Assembly (NCBI RefSeq): GCF_001293775.1
Contig: NZ_LGLN01000013.1
Span: 364,534 to 424,723 of the forward strand
Source: Pseudomonas syringae pv. cilantro
Lineage (GTDB): Bacteria; Pseudomonadota; Gammaproteobacteria; Pseudomonadales; Pseudomonadaceae
Direction of reading: 5' to 3'
Length of the DNA: 60,190 nucleotides
The translations under genes were made by a program, and so were the position numbers. Positions 26,246-36,656 of this stretch are shown one piece after another. The notes under the pieces were generated by a model. That model had not been told where the DNA came from. It did not search any database and saw only the letters and a program-made list of their open reading frames with translations. Each line of letters starts with the position of its first letter. Within the stretch, counting starts at the first letter, position 1.

Positions 26246-27687
26246 CAGGCGTCCCCTCCGAATACATCGACATTGGCAAACACACACGCCGGGGAGGCGT
26301 GGCCGACCCGGATCACCTGGTTTGGCTCACCCTTGCCGCAGTTGGGGGTGCCCAGCACTTTGAAGGTGCTCGCATCGCCAACGGCGCTGAGGTTTTTCCA
26401 GAATTGCGCAGAAATCGCCCGATAGTTGGGGTTCTTCACCACGCCCTTGAGCTCGCCGTTTTCGATCAACTGGCCCCATTCACAGCCAAACTGGAACTTG
26501 TTTCGCGCATCGTCGATGGACCACGAGCGATTACTCGACATCAGAATGCCGTGCTCGATAGTGCCGATCAGGCTCTCCATCGACTGATCGCCAGGCTCGA
26601 TATTCAGGTTGGCCATGCGATCGATGGGCGCGCGATTCCAGCCACAGGCGCGGCTGTTGGCCACGCCGTCCAGGCCGCTGCGGTATTGCGACAGCGCGCC
26701 GCCAAGCGGACGCAGCAGCAGGCCTTCGCGAATCAGAAACTGCTTGTTCGCCGGGGTGCCGTCGTCATCGTGCGCGTAACTGGCCAGTTGTTCGGGAATC
26801 TCCGGGTCGAAGGTCACGTTGAGCAGGCTGGAGCCGTATTGCAGCGTGCCAAAATCCGACGTCTTGACGAAGCTGGTGCCAGCGTAATTACGCTCGTCAC
26901 CGAGAATGCGGTCCAGTTCCAGCGGGTGGCCGATGGACTCGTGAATCTGCAGGACCATCTGGTCCGGCATCAACAACAGATCGCGCGGGCCGGAAGGCGT
27001 ATTGGGTGCGAGGATCAACTGCAAGGCCTCATCGGCCACGCGTGCGGCAGAGCCGATCAGCCCGCAATTGCTCAGCACTTCGAGGCCGCCCTGTTGGCCG
27101 AAATTGTCACCGCCGAGGTTGCGCGTCTGGCTGTCGCGGCCGTCGTAGGCGGTCACGCTCATGCCGGGAAATACAAAACGCTGTGCCTGACGAAGCTCGG
27201 CGCCCGCGCTGTTGAAGTAGATCTGTTCGACGGTTTCCAGCCCCAGCGTGGCTTGCCAGTTGACCAGGCGCTCGTCTTTCGGGACTGCGCTGGACTCAGC
27301 CATCAGCAGGCCGATGCAGTCGCTCAGCGGCGGGAAAGCTTGATCCATGTTCGGTGACTGGTAATCAGCCCTGGCGGTCGACACGGCTTGCGTGCTCAGG
27401 TCCAGCAAGGCATGCGGTGCCAGACGCCGGGCCAGTGCCTCGGCCTTTTGCAGGGCCGCTTGCAAACCCTGGCGGGAAATATCGTTGGTGGCAGCGTAGG
27501 CCTCGACGCCGTTCAGGCGCACGGTCAGCATTGCGCCTTCGTCGCTGCTCAGCGATGGCGGTTCGGCCACGTTTTTGCGCACGCACAGCCGTTGGCCGGT
27601 GCGACGCACGTAACGTACGGAAAAGAATTGCGCCTCACTGTGCAGGGCCGCGAAGTGCTGCTTGAGCCGGGCGGAGAAATCGAACAT
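26245..27687 (-). CDS. TldD-like metallopeptidase subunit
   Basis: A 480-residue catalytic subunit of a TldD/TldE-type protease. The HExxxH zinc motif is in QIHESIGHPLELDR (about residue 254), and the C-terminal cysteine usually found as a further ligand may be one of those in RACGWN or FGCEWG. TldD/E cut unfolded peptides and are known to mature peptide antibiotics and to inactivate CcdA. The start has GGAGCTTGTCTGC upstream. It follows the threonine aldolase gene by 127 bases and is coupled to the tldE-like gene. Confidence 0.88.
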   Translation of the reverse strand: MFDFSARLKQHFAALHSEAQFFSVRYVRRTGQRLCVRKNVAEPPSLSSDEGAMLTVRLNGVEAYAATNDISRQGLQAALQKAEALARRLAPHALLDLSTQAVSTARADYQSPNMDQAFPPLSDCIGLLMAESSAVPKDERLVNWQATLGLETVEQIYFNSAGAELRQAQRFVFPGMSVTAYDGRDSQTRNLGGDNFGQQGGLEVLSNCGLIGSAARVADEALQLILAPNTPSGPRDLLLMPDQMVLQIHESIGHPLELDRILGDERNYAGTSFVKTSDFGTLQYGSSLLNVTFDPEIPEQLASYAHDDDGTPANKQFLIREGLLLRPLGGALSQYRSGLDGVANSRACGWNRAPIDRMANLNIEPGDQSMESLIGTIEHGILMSSNRSWSIDDARNKFQFGCEWGQLIENGELKGVVKNPNYRAISAQFWKNLSAVGDASTFKVLGTPNCGKGEPNQVIRVGHASPACVFANVDVFGGDA

Positions 27688-27814
27688 GCAGACAAGCTCC
27701 TTCTTGAGGGGGTGGTCGGTGAAGTCCGGACGGCCTTTTGAGCCGATTGCCTTTGCGAGGGAGATTACCCTCCAGGATTGCCAGACTGCACCTGCAAGCT
27801 TTGAGCCAGACGCA

Positions 27815-28855
27815 TCAGCCCTGCATCACTAGCCGGATATCCGCGGCGAGTTCACGCACGCGCTCTTCTTCGGTGTCCCACGAACACATGAAGCGTGCGC
27901 CGCCATTGCCGATGAAGGTGTAGAAGCGCCAGCCTCTGCCCGTCAACGCCGCGATGGCCGGTTCCGACAGTTGCAGAAACACACCGTTGGCCTGCACCGG
28001 GAACATCAGTTCCACGCCCGGAATGTCCTTGACCAGCTCAGCCAGCAATTGCGCGCAGCGGTTGGCATGGCGTGCGTGCTTGAGCCACGCGTCGTTCTCC
28101 AGCAGCCCGACCCAGGGCGCAGACAGGAAGCGCATTTTCGACGCCAGTTGCCCGGCCTGCTTGCAGCGGTAGTCGAAATCCTCGGCCAGGTCATGGTCGA
28201 AAAACAGGATCGCCTCACCCACCGCCATGCCGTTTTTGGTGCCGCCAAAACACAGCACATCGACACCCGATTTCCAGGTCAGCTCGGCCGGGGAAGCGTC
28301 CAGGAACGCGCAGGCATTGGAGAATCGCGCGCCATCCATGTGCAGATGCAGGCCCAGTTCCTTGCAGGTGGCGCTGATCGCCTTGAGCTCTTGCGGCTGA
28401 TAGACGCCGCCCACCTCGGTGGCTTGGGTCAGTGTCACGACGCGAGGTTTGGGGTAGTGGATGTCCTGACGCTTTAGCGCCACTTCCCGGATCGATTCCG
28501 GGGTCAGCTTGCCGCCAGCGCTGCGGGCCGTCAGCAGTTTCGAGCCGTTGGAGAAAAACTCCGGCGCGCCACACTCATCGGTTTCGACGTGGGCCGTTTC
28601 CGAACAGATGACACTGTGATAACTCTGGCACAGCGAAGACAGGGCGAGCGAGTTGGCCGCCGTACCATTGAAGGCAAAAAACACTTCGCAATCGGTTTCG
28701 AACAAACGGCGGAAATCATCTGAAGCACGCGCAGTCCACTGATCGTCGCCGTAGGCACGCTGATGGCCCTTGTTCGCCTGTTCCATGGCGGCCCAGGCTT
28801 CTGGGCAGATACCGGAATAGTTGTCACTGGCGAACTGTTGGCTTTGGTCTGTCAT
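27815..28855 (-). CDS. ltaE: Low-specificity L-threonine aldolase
   Basis: A 346-residue PLP enzyme that splits threonine or allo-threonine into glycine and acetaldehyde. The PLP lysine lies in FGGTKNGM (about residue 207), and HMDGARFSNA and TQATEVGGVY mark the active site. Length and motifs fit the bacterial family. It is on the same strand as the tldD-like gene and could share its transcript. Confidence 0.92.
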   Translation of the reverse strand: MTDQSQQFASDNYSGICPEAWAAMEQANKGHQRAYGDDQWTARASDDFRRLFETDCEVFFAFNGTAANSLALSSLCQSYHSVICSETAHVETDECGAPEFFSNGSKLLTARSAGGKLTPESIREVALKRQDIHYPKPRVVTLTQATEVGGVYQPQELKAISATCKELGLHLHMDGARFSNACAFLDASPAELTWKSGVDVLCFGGTKNGMAVGEAILFFDHDLAEDFDYRCKQAGQLASKMRFLSAPWVGLLENDAWLKHARHANRCAQLLAELVKDIPGVELMFPVQANGVFLQLSEPAIAALTGRGWRFYTFIGNGGARFMCSWDTEEERVRELAADIRLVMQG

Positions 28856-28955
28856 GGCCGATTCCTTGTGGACCTATTAGGCTGCGCACTTTAGCGACAA
28901 TACGGGGTGCGGTCATGTGTTGGCTGCATGACTGACTGAACCGATCAGGAGTGAT

Positions 28956-29702
28956 ATGGATCTTTCCAACCCGCCTTTTCTGCCGGCACGCAACAAGGCG
29001 CTGGACCTGCTCAAGTGGCTGGCGATGCTGAGCATGGTGCTCGATCATCTGCGTTATGTGGGCTGGTCGGTTGATTTTCTATACGTGCCGGGGCGTTTTG
29101 CCTTTCCCTGGTTCTGCCTGGCGATTGCGGTGAATCTGTCGCGGCGCAGTGCGGCGATTGTGGCCCCGCGCGTGCAATGGCGTTATCTGGGCTGGTTACT
29201 GGCGTTTGCCGGGCTGGCGGAGATTCCGTATCGGCTGTTCATGGCCGATGCGACGGTGCTGAACGTGATGCCGACCTTGTTGCTGGGACTGGTGATTGCG
29301 CAGGGCTGGCAACAGCGCAACCCGACCACTCGAGTCATGGCCATCGTTGCACTGTTGTTGACGGCGATGTTTCAGAAATACCTGATGTTCGGATTTGCCG
29401 GTGTGCTGTTGCCGCTGGTCTTTGTGCTGGTGCTGCAAAAGCGCCTTTGGTATTCGTTTTTTCCGGCCATTTTCTGTCTGGCAGGCAACGCCTGGCCGCA
29501 GATGTTTGCCGGCGCGAGCTGGGGCGATCCGATTTCTTTGGGGTCGATAGTTGCGTGCTTGCTGGCACCCGCGCTGGGCATGACATTGCTGCGCAGTAAA
29601 CCGGTTTTCTCAGTGATCCCGATGCGGCGCTGGGCCTACGCGATCTACCCGCTGCATTTTCTGCTGTTGCTGGGAGTGCGGGCAGTGGTGGGGCGGGTTT
29701 GA
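28956..29702 (+). CDS. TraX-family membrane protein
   Basis: A 248-residue integral membrane protein with about eight hydrophobic helices. It opens with ARNKALDLLKWLAMLSMVLDHL and continues with GRFAFPWFCLAIAVNLSRR, the hallmarks of the TraX family, which in F-type plasmids acetylates pilin. On a chromosome the acceptor is unknown. AGGAG lies 6 bases before the ATG. It is transcribed away from ltaE. Confidence 0.85.
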   Translation: MDLSNPPFLPARNKALDLLKWLAMLSMVLDHLRYVGWSVDFLYVPGRFAFPWFCLAIAVNLSRRSAAIVAPRVQWRYLGWLLAFAGLAEIPYRLFMADATVLNVMPTLLLGLVIAQGWQQRNPTTRVMAIVALLLTAMFQKYLMFGFAGVLLPLVFVLVLQKRLWYSFFPAIFCLAGNAWPQMFAGASWGDPISLGSIVACLLAPALGMTLLRSKPVFSVIPMRRWAYAIYPLHFLLLLGVRAVVGRV

Positions 29703-29708
29703 CAGCCG

Positions 29709-29763
29709 CAACTATCGTGCGACGCTCTGCGTCGGCATGCCGTTCTGGACGCTCCGCGTCCTC
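29709..29763. repeat. Dispersed palindromic repeat, inverted copy
   Basis: AACTATCGTGCGACGC followed by GGCATGCCGTTCTGGACGC is the reverse complement of the repeat family seen at 19521-19580. It lies between the convergent ends of the traX-like and rlmI-like genes. Confidence 0.7.
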
Positions 29764-29791
29764 TTTGCGACGCAGAGCAGCCCTTCCGGTA

Positions 29792-30988
29792 TCAGCTATT
29801 GGGCAGCAAACGGCAGGTGATGCTTTTGATGTAGCGCGTTTCGGCAATCGCCGGGTGGACGGGGTGGTCCGGGCCCTGGCTGCCGCGTTCCAGCAGCTGG
29901 ATATTGCGGTCCAGGTGGCGGGCGCTGGTCAGGAGGATGTTCTGCAGGTCGTCTTCCGGCAGGTGCATCGAGCACGAAGCGCTGACCAGAATGCCATCCT
30001 TGGACAGCAGGCGCATGGCCTGTTCGTTCAGGCGACGATAGGCGCCTTCGCCGTTCTTCATGTCTTTCTTGCGCTTGATGAACGCCGGCGGGTCGGCCAC
30101 GATTACGTCGAAACGCTCTTCACCGGCCTTTAGCTCCTTCAGGGCTTCGAACACGTCGCCTTCGATGCAGGTCATTTTTTCGGCAAAACCGTTCAACGCC
30201 GCATTGCGCTCCACGCCATCGAGGGCGAAAGACGAGGCATCGACGCAGGTCACGTCGGCGGCACCGAATGCAGCTGCCTGAATGCCCCAGCCACCGATGT
30301 AGCTGTAGAGGTCAAGCACGCGCTTGCCTTTGACATACGGTGCCAGACGCGCGCGGTTCATGCGGTGGTCATAAAACCAGCCAGTCTTCTGCCCGGCCAT
30401 GACCGGCGCTTCGAACTTCACGCCGTTCTCTTCCAGCGCGACCCATTCCGGCACCAGGCCGAATACAGTCTCGACGTAACGATTCAGGCCTTCGGCGTCG
30501 CGAGCTGCCGAGTCGTTCTTGAACAGGATGCCGCTGGGCTTGATGACCTGAACCAGCGCCGCGACGATGTCTTCCTTGTGGTTTTCCATGGTGGCCGACG
30601 CCAGTTGGACCACCAGGATGTCACCGAAACGATCGACCACCAGACCCGGCAGCAGGTCGGAATCGCCGAACACCAGGCGATAGAACGGCTTGTCGAACAG
30701 ACGCTCGCGCAGTGACAGCGCGACATTGATGCGATGAACGAGCAGCGACTTGTCGAGCGGCAGTTTGATGTCGCGCGACAGCAGGCGGGCGCAGATCAGG
30801 TTGTTGGGGCTCATGGCGACGATGCCCAGCGGTTTGCCGCCAGCGGCTTCCAGCAGTGCCTGATCGCCGGCCGCAAAACCATTCAGTGGCGTGGCGGCTA
30901 CGTCGATCTCGTTGCTGTAGACCCACAGGTGACCGGCGCGCAGGCGGCGGTCGGCGTTGGCTTTGAGGCGCAAGCTAGGCAGGGACAT
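29792..30988 (-). CDS. rlmI: 23S rRNA methyltransferase RlmI-family
   Basis: A 398-residue methyltransferase with an N-terminal PUA domain (RLRAGHLWVYSNEID) and a C-terminal Rossmann SAM-binding domain (VLDLYSYIGGWGIQAA). The catalytic part has VADPPAFIKRKKD and SASCSMHL with the conserved Cys. RlmI makes m5C1962 in 23S rRNA; the family also includes close relatives, so the site is not certain. A TATAAT box on the minus strand at 31020-31015 probably belongs to its promoter. Confidence 0.9.
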   Translation of the reverse strand: MSLPSLRLKANADRRLRAGHLWVYSNEIDVAATPLNGFAAGDQALLEAAGGKPLGIVAMSPNNLICARLLSRDIKLPLDKSLLVHRINVALSLRERLFDKPFYRLVFGDSDLLPGLVVDRFGDILVVQLASATMENHKEDIVAALVQVIKPSGILFKNDSAARDAEGLNRYVETVFGLVPEWVALEENGVKFEAPVMAGQKTGWFYDHRMNRARLAPYVKGKRVLDLYSYIGGWGIQAAAFGAADVTCVDASSFALDGVERNAALNGFAEKMTCIEGDVFEALKELKAGEERFDVIVADPPAFIKRKKDMKNGEGAYRRLNEQAMRLLSKDGILVSASCSMHLPEDDLQNILLTSARHLDRNIQLLERGSQGPDHPVHPAIAETRYIKSITCRLLPNS

Positions 30989-31023
30989 GACGTCGCTCCT
31001 GAAAAAAGAGCGGGATTATAGCG

Positions 31024-31052
31024 CGTCATCCCGGTTGTGCACCGGGATGACG
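31024..31052. terminator. Strong hairpin between the PfpI-like and rlmI genes
   Basis: CGTCATCCCGGT (31024-31035) and ACCGGGATGACG (31041-31052) form a perfect 12-base stem with a 5-base loop just after the PfpI-like stop. No long T-run follows. Confidence 0.6.
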
Positions 31053-31069
31053 ACGATTAACGCGATGTA

Positions 31070-31609
31070 TTATGCAGACAGCGCTTCAATCAGCGTGCTG
31101 TTGAAGGCCGGGATGTCATCAGGCTGGCGGCTGCTGATCAGCGTGCCGTCCGTTACAACTTCCTGATCAACCCATTTGGCACCGGCGTTGACCAGATCGT
31201 CTTTCAATGAGTTGAAGCTGGTCAGCGTCTTGCCTTTGACCAGGCCTGCAGAAATCAGCAGCCAGCCGCCATGACAGATGACCGCCAGTGGTTTGCCGGA
31301 CGCATCAATGTCCTTGACCAACTGCTGTGCGTCGACGTCGGTGCGAATGGTGTCGGAGTTTTGCACGCCGCCCGGCAAGACCACGCCGTGATAGTCGCTG
31401 GCATTGGCCGCCTTGAAGGTCCGGTCGATGTTGAAGTCGTCAGCCGGTTTGTCGTGATTCCAGCCTTTGACCTGGCCTTCTCCTGCAGAAAGAATTTCCA
31501 CGGTGGCACCTGCCTGCTCCAGGGCTTCTTTGGGGCCGGTCAATTCGACCTGCTCGAAACCGTCGGTTACAAGAATTGCGATGCGCTTGCCAGTCAGTGC
31601 TTTGGACAT
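31070..31609 (-). CDS. DJ-1/PfpI-family protein
   Basis: A 179-residue protein of the DJ-1/PfpI superfamily (YhbO-like). The nucleophile elbow is AVICHGGWLL with the reactive Cys followed by His, and the N-terminal Glu lies in TDGFEQVELTGP. Members act as glyoxalase/deglycase-like or chaperone-like stress proteins; which applies cannot be seen. It is transcribed alone. Confidence 0.88.
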   Translation of the reverse strand: MSKALTGKRIAILVTDGFEQVELTGPKEALEQAGATVEILSAGEGQVKGWNHDKPADDFNIDRTFKAANASDYHGVVLPGGVQNSDTIRTDVDAQQLVKDIDASGKPLAVICHGGWLLISAGLVKGKTLTSFNSLKDDLVNAGAKWVDQEVVTDGTLISSRQPDDIPAFNSTLIEALSA

Positions 31610-31794
31610 GGGATCCTCCAGTGTCAGGCTTCATGAATGGCGCACGGCGAGCCTTTATGAGGCTGCCGTCTGCGCCACGTACACAGGGCCCGAAGCTGTA
31701 CGCACGCCAAAGTTCCGAGAAAATCTTCGTCGGTGGAGATGGACCGTTCACGTTCAAGAGCGGAGAATCCAGCCATTATCGCGAGTGAATACCT

Positions 31795-32661
31795 ATGTCC
31801 GAAGAGCTTACCTCCGAGCAGATACAGCTGGCATTGCAGGGCATCAGCGTGCCGCCCCAGCCGCAGATCATGGTGGATCTGCAGATGGAACAATACATGC
31901 CTGATCCGGATCTGGGCGTCATTGCGCGCTTGATTGCGCAAGACCCGGGGCTGTCCGGAGCGCTGCTGAAGATCGTCAATTCGGCGCACTACGGGCTGTC
32001 CAGCAAGATCGCCTCGATCGAGAAGGCAGTCAACCTGCTGGGCAGTCGGACCGTGATCAACCTGATCAACGCGCAGTCGATACGGGGCGAGATGACGGAC
32101 GAGACCATCGTCGCCCTGAACCGTTTCTGGGATACGGCGCAGGACGTGGCAATGACCAGTCTGACGCTGGCCAAGCGCATCGGCTCGCAGACCGTCGATG
32201 AATCCTACGCACTGGGCCTGTTTCATGACTGTGGCATCCCGCTGATGCTCAAGCGCTTCCCCAATTACATGACGGTGCTGGAAGACGCCTACGCCAATGC
32301 CGGGCCTGACTGCCGTGTTGTCGACACCGAAAATCGTGCGTACGACACCAATCATTCGGTGGTGGGTTATTACACCGCCAAATCCTGGCGTCTGCCGGAG
32401 CATGTCACCAACGCCATCGCCAATCATCACAATGCATTGGCAATTTTCCAGGACGACTCCAGCCGCGATCCCACGCTCAAAAACCTGCTGGCGCCGCTGA
32501 AAATGGCCGAACATATCTGTCAGTCCTATCGTGTTCTGGGCAGTCAGGATGTCGATCACGAGTGGGAGAGTGTCGGGCCGCTGGTGCTCGATTACGTTGC
32601 GCTGTCCGAATACGACTTTGAATACCTGAGGGAAAGCATTCGCGAACTGGGTGCGCGCTGA
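31795..32661 (+). CDS. HDOD-domain signalling protein
   Basis: A 288-residue protein consisting of one HDOD domain (about 15-215: LIAQDPGLSGALLKIVNSA, INLINAQSI, LGLFHDCGIPLMLKRFP). HDOD domains resemble HD phosphohydrolases but are usually non-catalytic; they occur in regulators of motility, type III secretion and stress. The C-terminal 60 residues are unassigned. The ATG at 31795 precedes a conserved-looking start; the ribosome site is weak. Confidence 0.85.
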   Translation: MSEELTSEQIQLALQGISVPPQPQIMVDLQMEQYMPDPDLGVIARLIAQDPGLSGALLKIVNSAHYGLSSKIASIEKAVNLLGSRTVINLINAQSIRGEMTDETIVALNRFWDTAQDVAMTSLTLAKRIGSQTVDESYALGLFHDCGIPLMLKRFPNYMTVLEDAYANAGPDCRVVDTENRAYDTNHSVVGYYTAKSWRLPEHVTNAIANHHNALAIFQDDSSRDPTLKNLLAPLKMAEHICQSYRVLGSQDVDHEWESVGPLVLDYVALSEYDFEYLRESIRELGAR

Positions 32662-32706
32662 TCCTGCGCACCGCCGGGCTTTTCTTTCCGCACGACCGAG
32701 TTATCC

Positions 32707-33519
32707 ATGCCTGAATTACCAGAAGTCGAAACCACCCGCCGGGGCATTGCGCCGCATCTTGAAGGTCAGCGTGTCAGCCGCGTCATTGTCCGTGATGGTC
32801 GTCTGCGCTGGCCGATCCCCGAAGACCTGGATGTGCGCCTGTCCGGGCAGCGCATTGTGCAGGTTGAGCGGCGCGCCAAGTACCTGTTGATCCAGGCCGA
32901 GGTCGGCACCCTGATCAGTCATCTGGGCATGTCCGGCAACTTGCGTCTGGTCGAAGCCGGCTTGCCGGCCCTCAAGCACGAGCATGTCGACATCGAACTG
33001 GAGTCGGGTCTGGCCCTGCGCTACACCGATCCGCGTCGTTTCGGCGCGATGCTCTGGAGTCATGATCCGCACAACCATGAACTGCTGATTCGCCTCGGGC
33101 CGGAACCGCTGACCGATCTGTTCGACGGCGAGCGGCTCTACGAGCGCTCGCGTGGCAAATCGATTGCCGTCAAGCCGTTCATCATGGACAACGCTGTGGT
33201 TGTGGGCGTGGGCAATATTTACGCCAGCGAAGCACTGTTCGCGGCGGGCATAGATCCGCGTCGCGAGGCCAAAACCATTTCCAGGGCGCGCTATCTGCAA
33301 CTGGCGATAGAGATCAAACGCATTCTGGCCTACGCCATCGAGCGCGGCGGCACGACGCTACGGGATTTCATCGGCGGCGACGGCAAGCCGGGGTACTTTC
33401 AGCAGGAGCTGTTTGTCTATGGCCGTGGCGGGCAGCCCTGCAAGGTGTGCGGGACGACGCTACGCGAGATCAAGCTGGGCCAGCGTGCCAGCGTCTACTG
33501 CCCGAAGTGCCAGCGCTGA
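32707..33519 (+). CDS. mutM: Formamidopyrimidine-DNA glycosylase
   Basis: A 270-residue repair enzyme that removes 8-oxoguanine and formamidopyrimidines and nicks the site. It begins with the required MPELPEVE (catalytic Pro2 and Glu3), has the helix-two-turn-helix [10 protein letters not shown], and ends with the zinc finger CKVCGTTL...YCPKC. All catalytic features are present. It follows the HDOD gene by 45 bases and may be co-transcribed. Confidence 0.96.
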   Translation: MPELPEVETTRRGIAPHLEGQRVSRVIVRDGRLRWPIPEDLDVRLSGQRIVQVERRAKYLLIQAEVGTLISHLGMSGNLRLVEAGLPALKHEHVDIELESGLALRYTDPRRFGAMLWSHDPHNHELLIRLGPEPLTDLFDGERLYERSRGKSIAVKPFIMDNAVVVGVGNIYASEALFAAGIDPRREAKTISRARYLQLAIEIKRILAYAIERGGTTLRDFIGGDGKPGYFQQELFVYGRGGQPCKVCGTTLREIKLGQRASVYCPKCQR

Positions 33520-33613
33520 AATACCCGGACCGTAGACCTTGGGCCACTTGCGTTACCCCCATCCCTGTTTATAGTGATGGCACCTCAATTCGCTACGCCT
33601 GAAGGACCACGCC

Positions 33614-33952
33614 ATGAGCCTGTTTCGTATTCTTGCTGCCACGCTGGCGTTGTTCGTAGGCTTGCAGGCGATGCCCGCCATCGCGGGCGACGTCAACGAA
33701 GGCAGTGGTGACCCGGTCTATGCCATCCAGAATCCGCCGGCCTACGCCATGATCGGTGACCTGCTCATTGCCAGGCCACTGCTGATCGTGGCGACGGTTA
33801 TCGGCACCGGTCTGTTCGTGATCGCTTCGCCATTTGCGGCCGCGGGCGGCAACCTCGGGGCGACGGGCAAGGCGCTGGTGGTCGATCCGGGCAAGGCGGC
33901 CTTTGTGCGCTGCCTGGGCTGCACCGGTGACGGATACGCAAAGCAGCGATAA
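33614..33952 (+). CDS. Small exported or membrane protein of unknown function
   Basis: A 112-residue protein with a signal peptide ([24 protein letters not shown]) and a second hydrophobic helix at about 53-78 ([19 protein letters not shown]). The end has two cysteines (CLGC). I do not recognise a functional family. It has its own gap from mutM and converges with the ferredoxin gene. Confidence 0.7.
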   Translation: MSLFRILAATLALFVGLQAMPAIAGDVNEGSGDPVYAIQNPPAYAMIGDLLIARPLLIVATVIGTGLFVIASPFAAAGGNLGATGKALVVDPGKAAFVRCLGCTGDGYAKQR

Positions 33953-33956
33953 AGGA

Positions 33957-34271
<315 letters not shown>

Positions 34272-34310
34272 TTAGGCCTCGGGATGCACCTTGACTTGCA
34301 GCGTCAGGGC

Positions 34311-34949
<639 letters not shown>

Positions 34950-35080
34950 TTAATCTGTTAAATACGGTAATAGTTTGCAGGTCAGGCGTTATGTCGATTT
35001 GCCACTGCTGGCCTATCCCGTTGCCCAAACGCTTGCGCTACTATCGCCACCATCTCCTCAGCAGAGCGGCCCGGCCCAGC

Positions 35081-35743
35081 ATGGCACCCCGTACCAAAAC
35101 CCGTGAACGAATCGTGCAAACCAGCCTGGAGCTGTTCAACCAGCAGGGTGAGCGCAGCGTGACCACCAATCATATCGCTGCACACATGGACATCTCGCCC
35201 GGCAATCTCTATTACCACTTCGCCAACAAGCAGGTGATCATTGCCGAGCTGTTTCGGGAGTACGAAATGTTGGTGGGCAGCTTTCTGACCTTACCCGCCG
35301 ACCGTCCGCCGACCATGGAAGACAAGCGCGATTATTTTCTGGCGATTATCGATGCCATGTGGCGCTACCGTTTTCTGCATCGCGATCTCGAGCACCTGCT
35401 GACCTCGGACGTCGAGCTGGCAGCGCGCTATCGGCGCTTCTCGTATCGCTGTCTGATGCAGGCGATGACACTCTATCGCGGGTTTATCAAGGCGGGCATT
35501 CTGAAAATGGAGGAGTCGCAGATCGAGTGGACCAGCCTCAACACCTGGATCGTGTTGACATCATGGGTGCGTTTCCTGTGCACGAATCGTGAAAATTCCA
35601 CGCACGTGAACGACGAAGCGATTCGACGCGGTGTCTATCAGGTGCTTATGCTCGAATCCTCCTTTGTCGCACCGCAGGCCCGTGAAGCGTTCGACGCCTT
35701 GTGCGCAACGTTTCATGCGTCGCTGCCAAAGATTCTGGAGTGA
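35081..35743 (+). CDS. TetR-family transcriptional regulator
   Basis: About 220 residues from ATG 35081 (MAPRTKTRERIVQTSLELF); a longer frame from 34991 adds residues with no family likeness. The TetR helix-turn-helix is clear (TNHIAAHMDISPGNLYYHF at about 27-45). The C-terminal ligand domain gives no hint of the effector. It precedes the sulfurtransferase gene by 55 bases on the same strand. Confidence 0.88.
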   Translation: MAPRTKTRERIVQTSLELFNQQGERSVTTNHIAAHMDISPGNLYYHFANKQVIIAELFREYEMLVGSFLTLPADRPPTMEDKRDYFLAIIDAMWRYRFLHRDLEHLLTSDVELAARYRRFSYRCLMQAMTLYRGFIKAGILKMEESQIEWTSLNTWIVLTSWVRFLCTNRENSTHVNDEAIRRGVYQVLMLESSFVAPQAREAFDALCATFHASLPKILE

Positions 35744-35798
35744 ATTTACGGGTCGTTCAGCGGCCTGATTAGCAGGTTTTCTGTCGCAGGAGTGTGTC

Positions 35799-36656
35799 AT
35801 GTCTATCGCGCAACTGATCAGCCCGCAGCAGCTGGTCGCCCGCCAGAAACGTCCCGGGCTGGTGATTCTGGATTGCCGTTTTGCCCTGGAAGACTCCGAT
35901 TACGGGCAGCGCAGCTATGCGCAGGGGCATATCGAAGGTGCGTCATTTGCCGACCTGAAGCGCGACCTTAGCGGGCCTGCGGTCAAGGGCAAGACCGGAC
36001 GCCATCCGTTGCCGGACCCGGACGCCTTGCTGCACTGCTTTCAGGCGTGGGGCATCAACGCTGACAGCGATGTGGTGCTGTATGACGACGGCCCCGCCAT
36101 GTTTGCCGCCCGTGCCTGGTGGTTGCTGGCCTGGCTGGGCAAGCGCGAGGGCGTGTACTTGCTCGATGGTGGCCTGAAAGCCTGGCACGCGGCGGGGCTA
36201 CCGCTCAGTCTCGACGCGCCCAGCCATGCTCCCGGACAGTTCCGCAGTGAACCGGACATGTCGCTGTTGCTGAGCGCCAGCCGATTGCAGGGGCGTCTCG
36301 GACGTCCGGAAATGACCTTGATCGACGCCCGCGCCGAAGCCCGTTTTCGCGGCGACGTAGAACCTCTCGACCCCGTGGCCGGGCATATTCCCGGCGCGCA
36401 GTGTGCGCCGTGCAGCGACAATCTCGGGCCGGACGGGCTCTTTCTGCCACCCGAACAGCTCAGGCAGCGGTTCGCTGAAAAGCTGCAAGGTCGCCCGCCG
36501 GAAAGCCTGGTGTCCTATTGCGGCTCGGGCGTGACGGCGTGCCTCAACCTGTTCGCTCTGTGTCTGGCCGGTTATCCGTTGGGGACGCTGTATGCGGGCT
36601 CATGGAGCGAGTGGATCACCGACCCGTCCCGAGAAGTCGCCACTGGCGCCGATTAA
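35799..36656 (+). CDS. sseA: 3-mercaptopyruvate/thiosulfate sulfurtransferase
   Basis: A 285-residue tandem rhodanese. The first, inactive repeat contains LVILDCRFALED and GHIEGASFADL; the second has LIDARAEARFRGD and the active-site loop YCGSGVTACLN with the catalytic Cys (about 243). The CGSGVTA loop favours mercaptopyruvate as sulfur donor. Its TAA overlaps the TAA of the convergent hydrolase in a shared TTAA. Confidence 0.9.
   Translation: MSIAQLISPQQLVARQKRPGLVILDCRFALEDSDYGQRSYAQGHIEGASFADLKRDLSGPAVKGKTGRHPLPDPDALLHCFQAWGINADSDVVLYDDGPAMFAARAWWLLAWLGKREGVYLLDGGLKAWHAAGLPLSLDAPSHAPGQFRSEPDMSLLLSASRLQGRLGRPEMTLIDARAEARFRGDVEPLDPVAGHIPGAQCAPCSDNLGPDGLFLPPEQLRQRFAEKLQGRPPESLVSYCGSGVTACLNLFALCLAGYPLGTLYAGSWSEWITDPSREVATGAD

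Noticed and set aside
27765..27815. A 16-residue mini-frame overlapping the ltaE stop as ATGA, before the tldD-like gene
   Set aside because: Tempting as a precursor peptide for TldD/E, but it is too short to distinguish from chance and no ribosome site was identified.
34991..35080. N-terminal extension of the TetR regulator
   Set aside because: The extra 30 residues have no TetR similarity, and the ATG at 35081 gives the standard family start.
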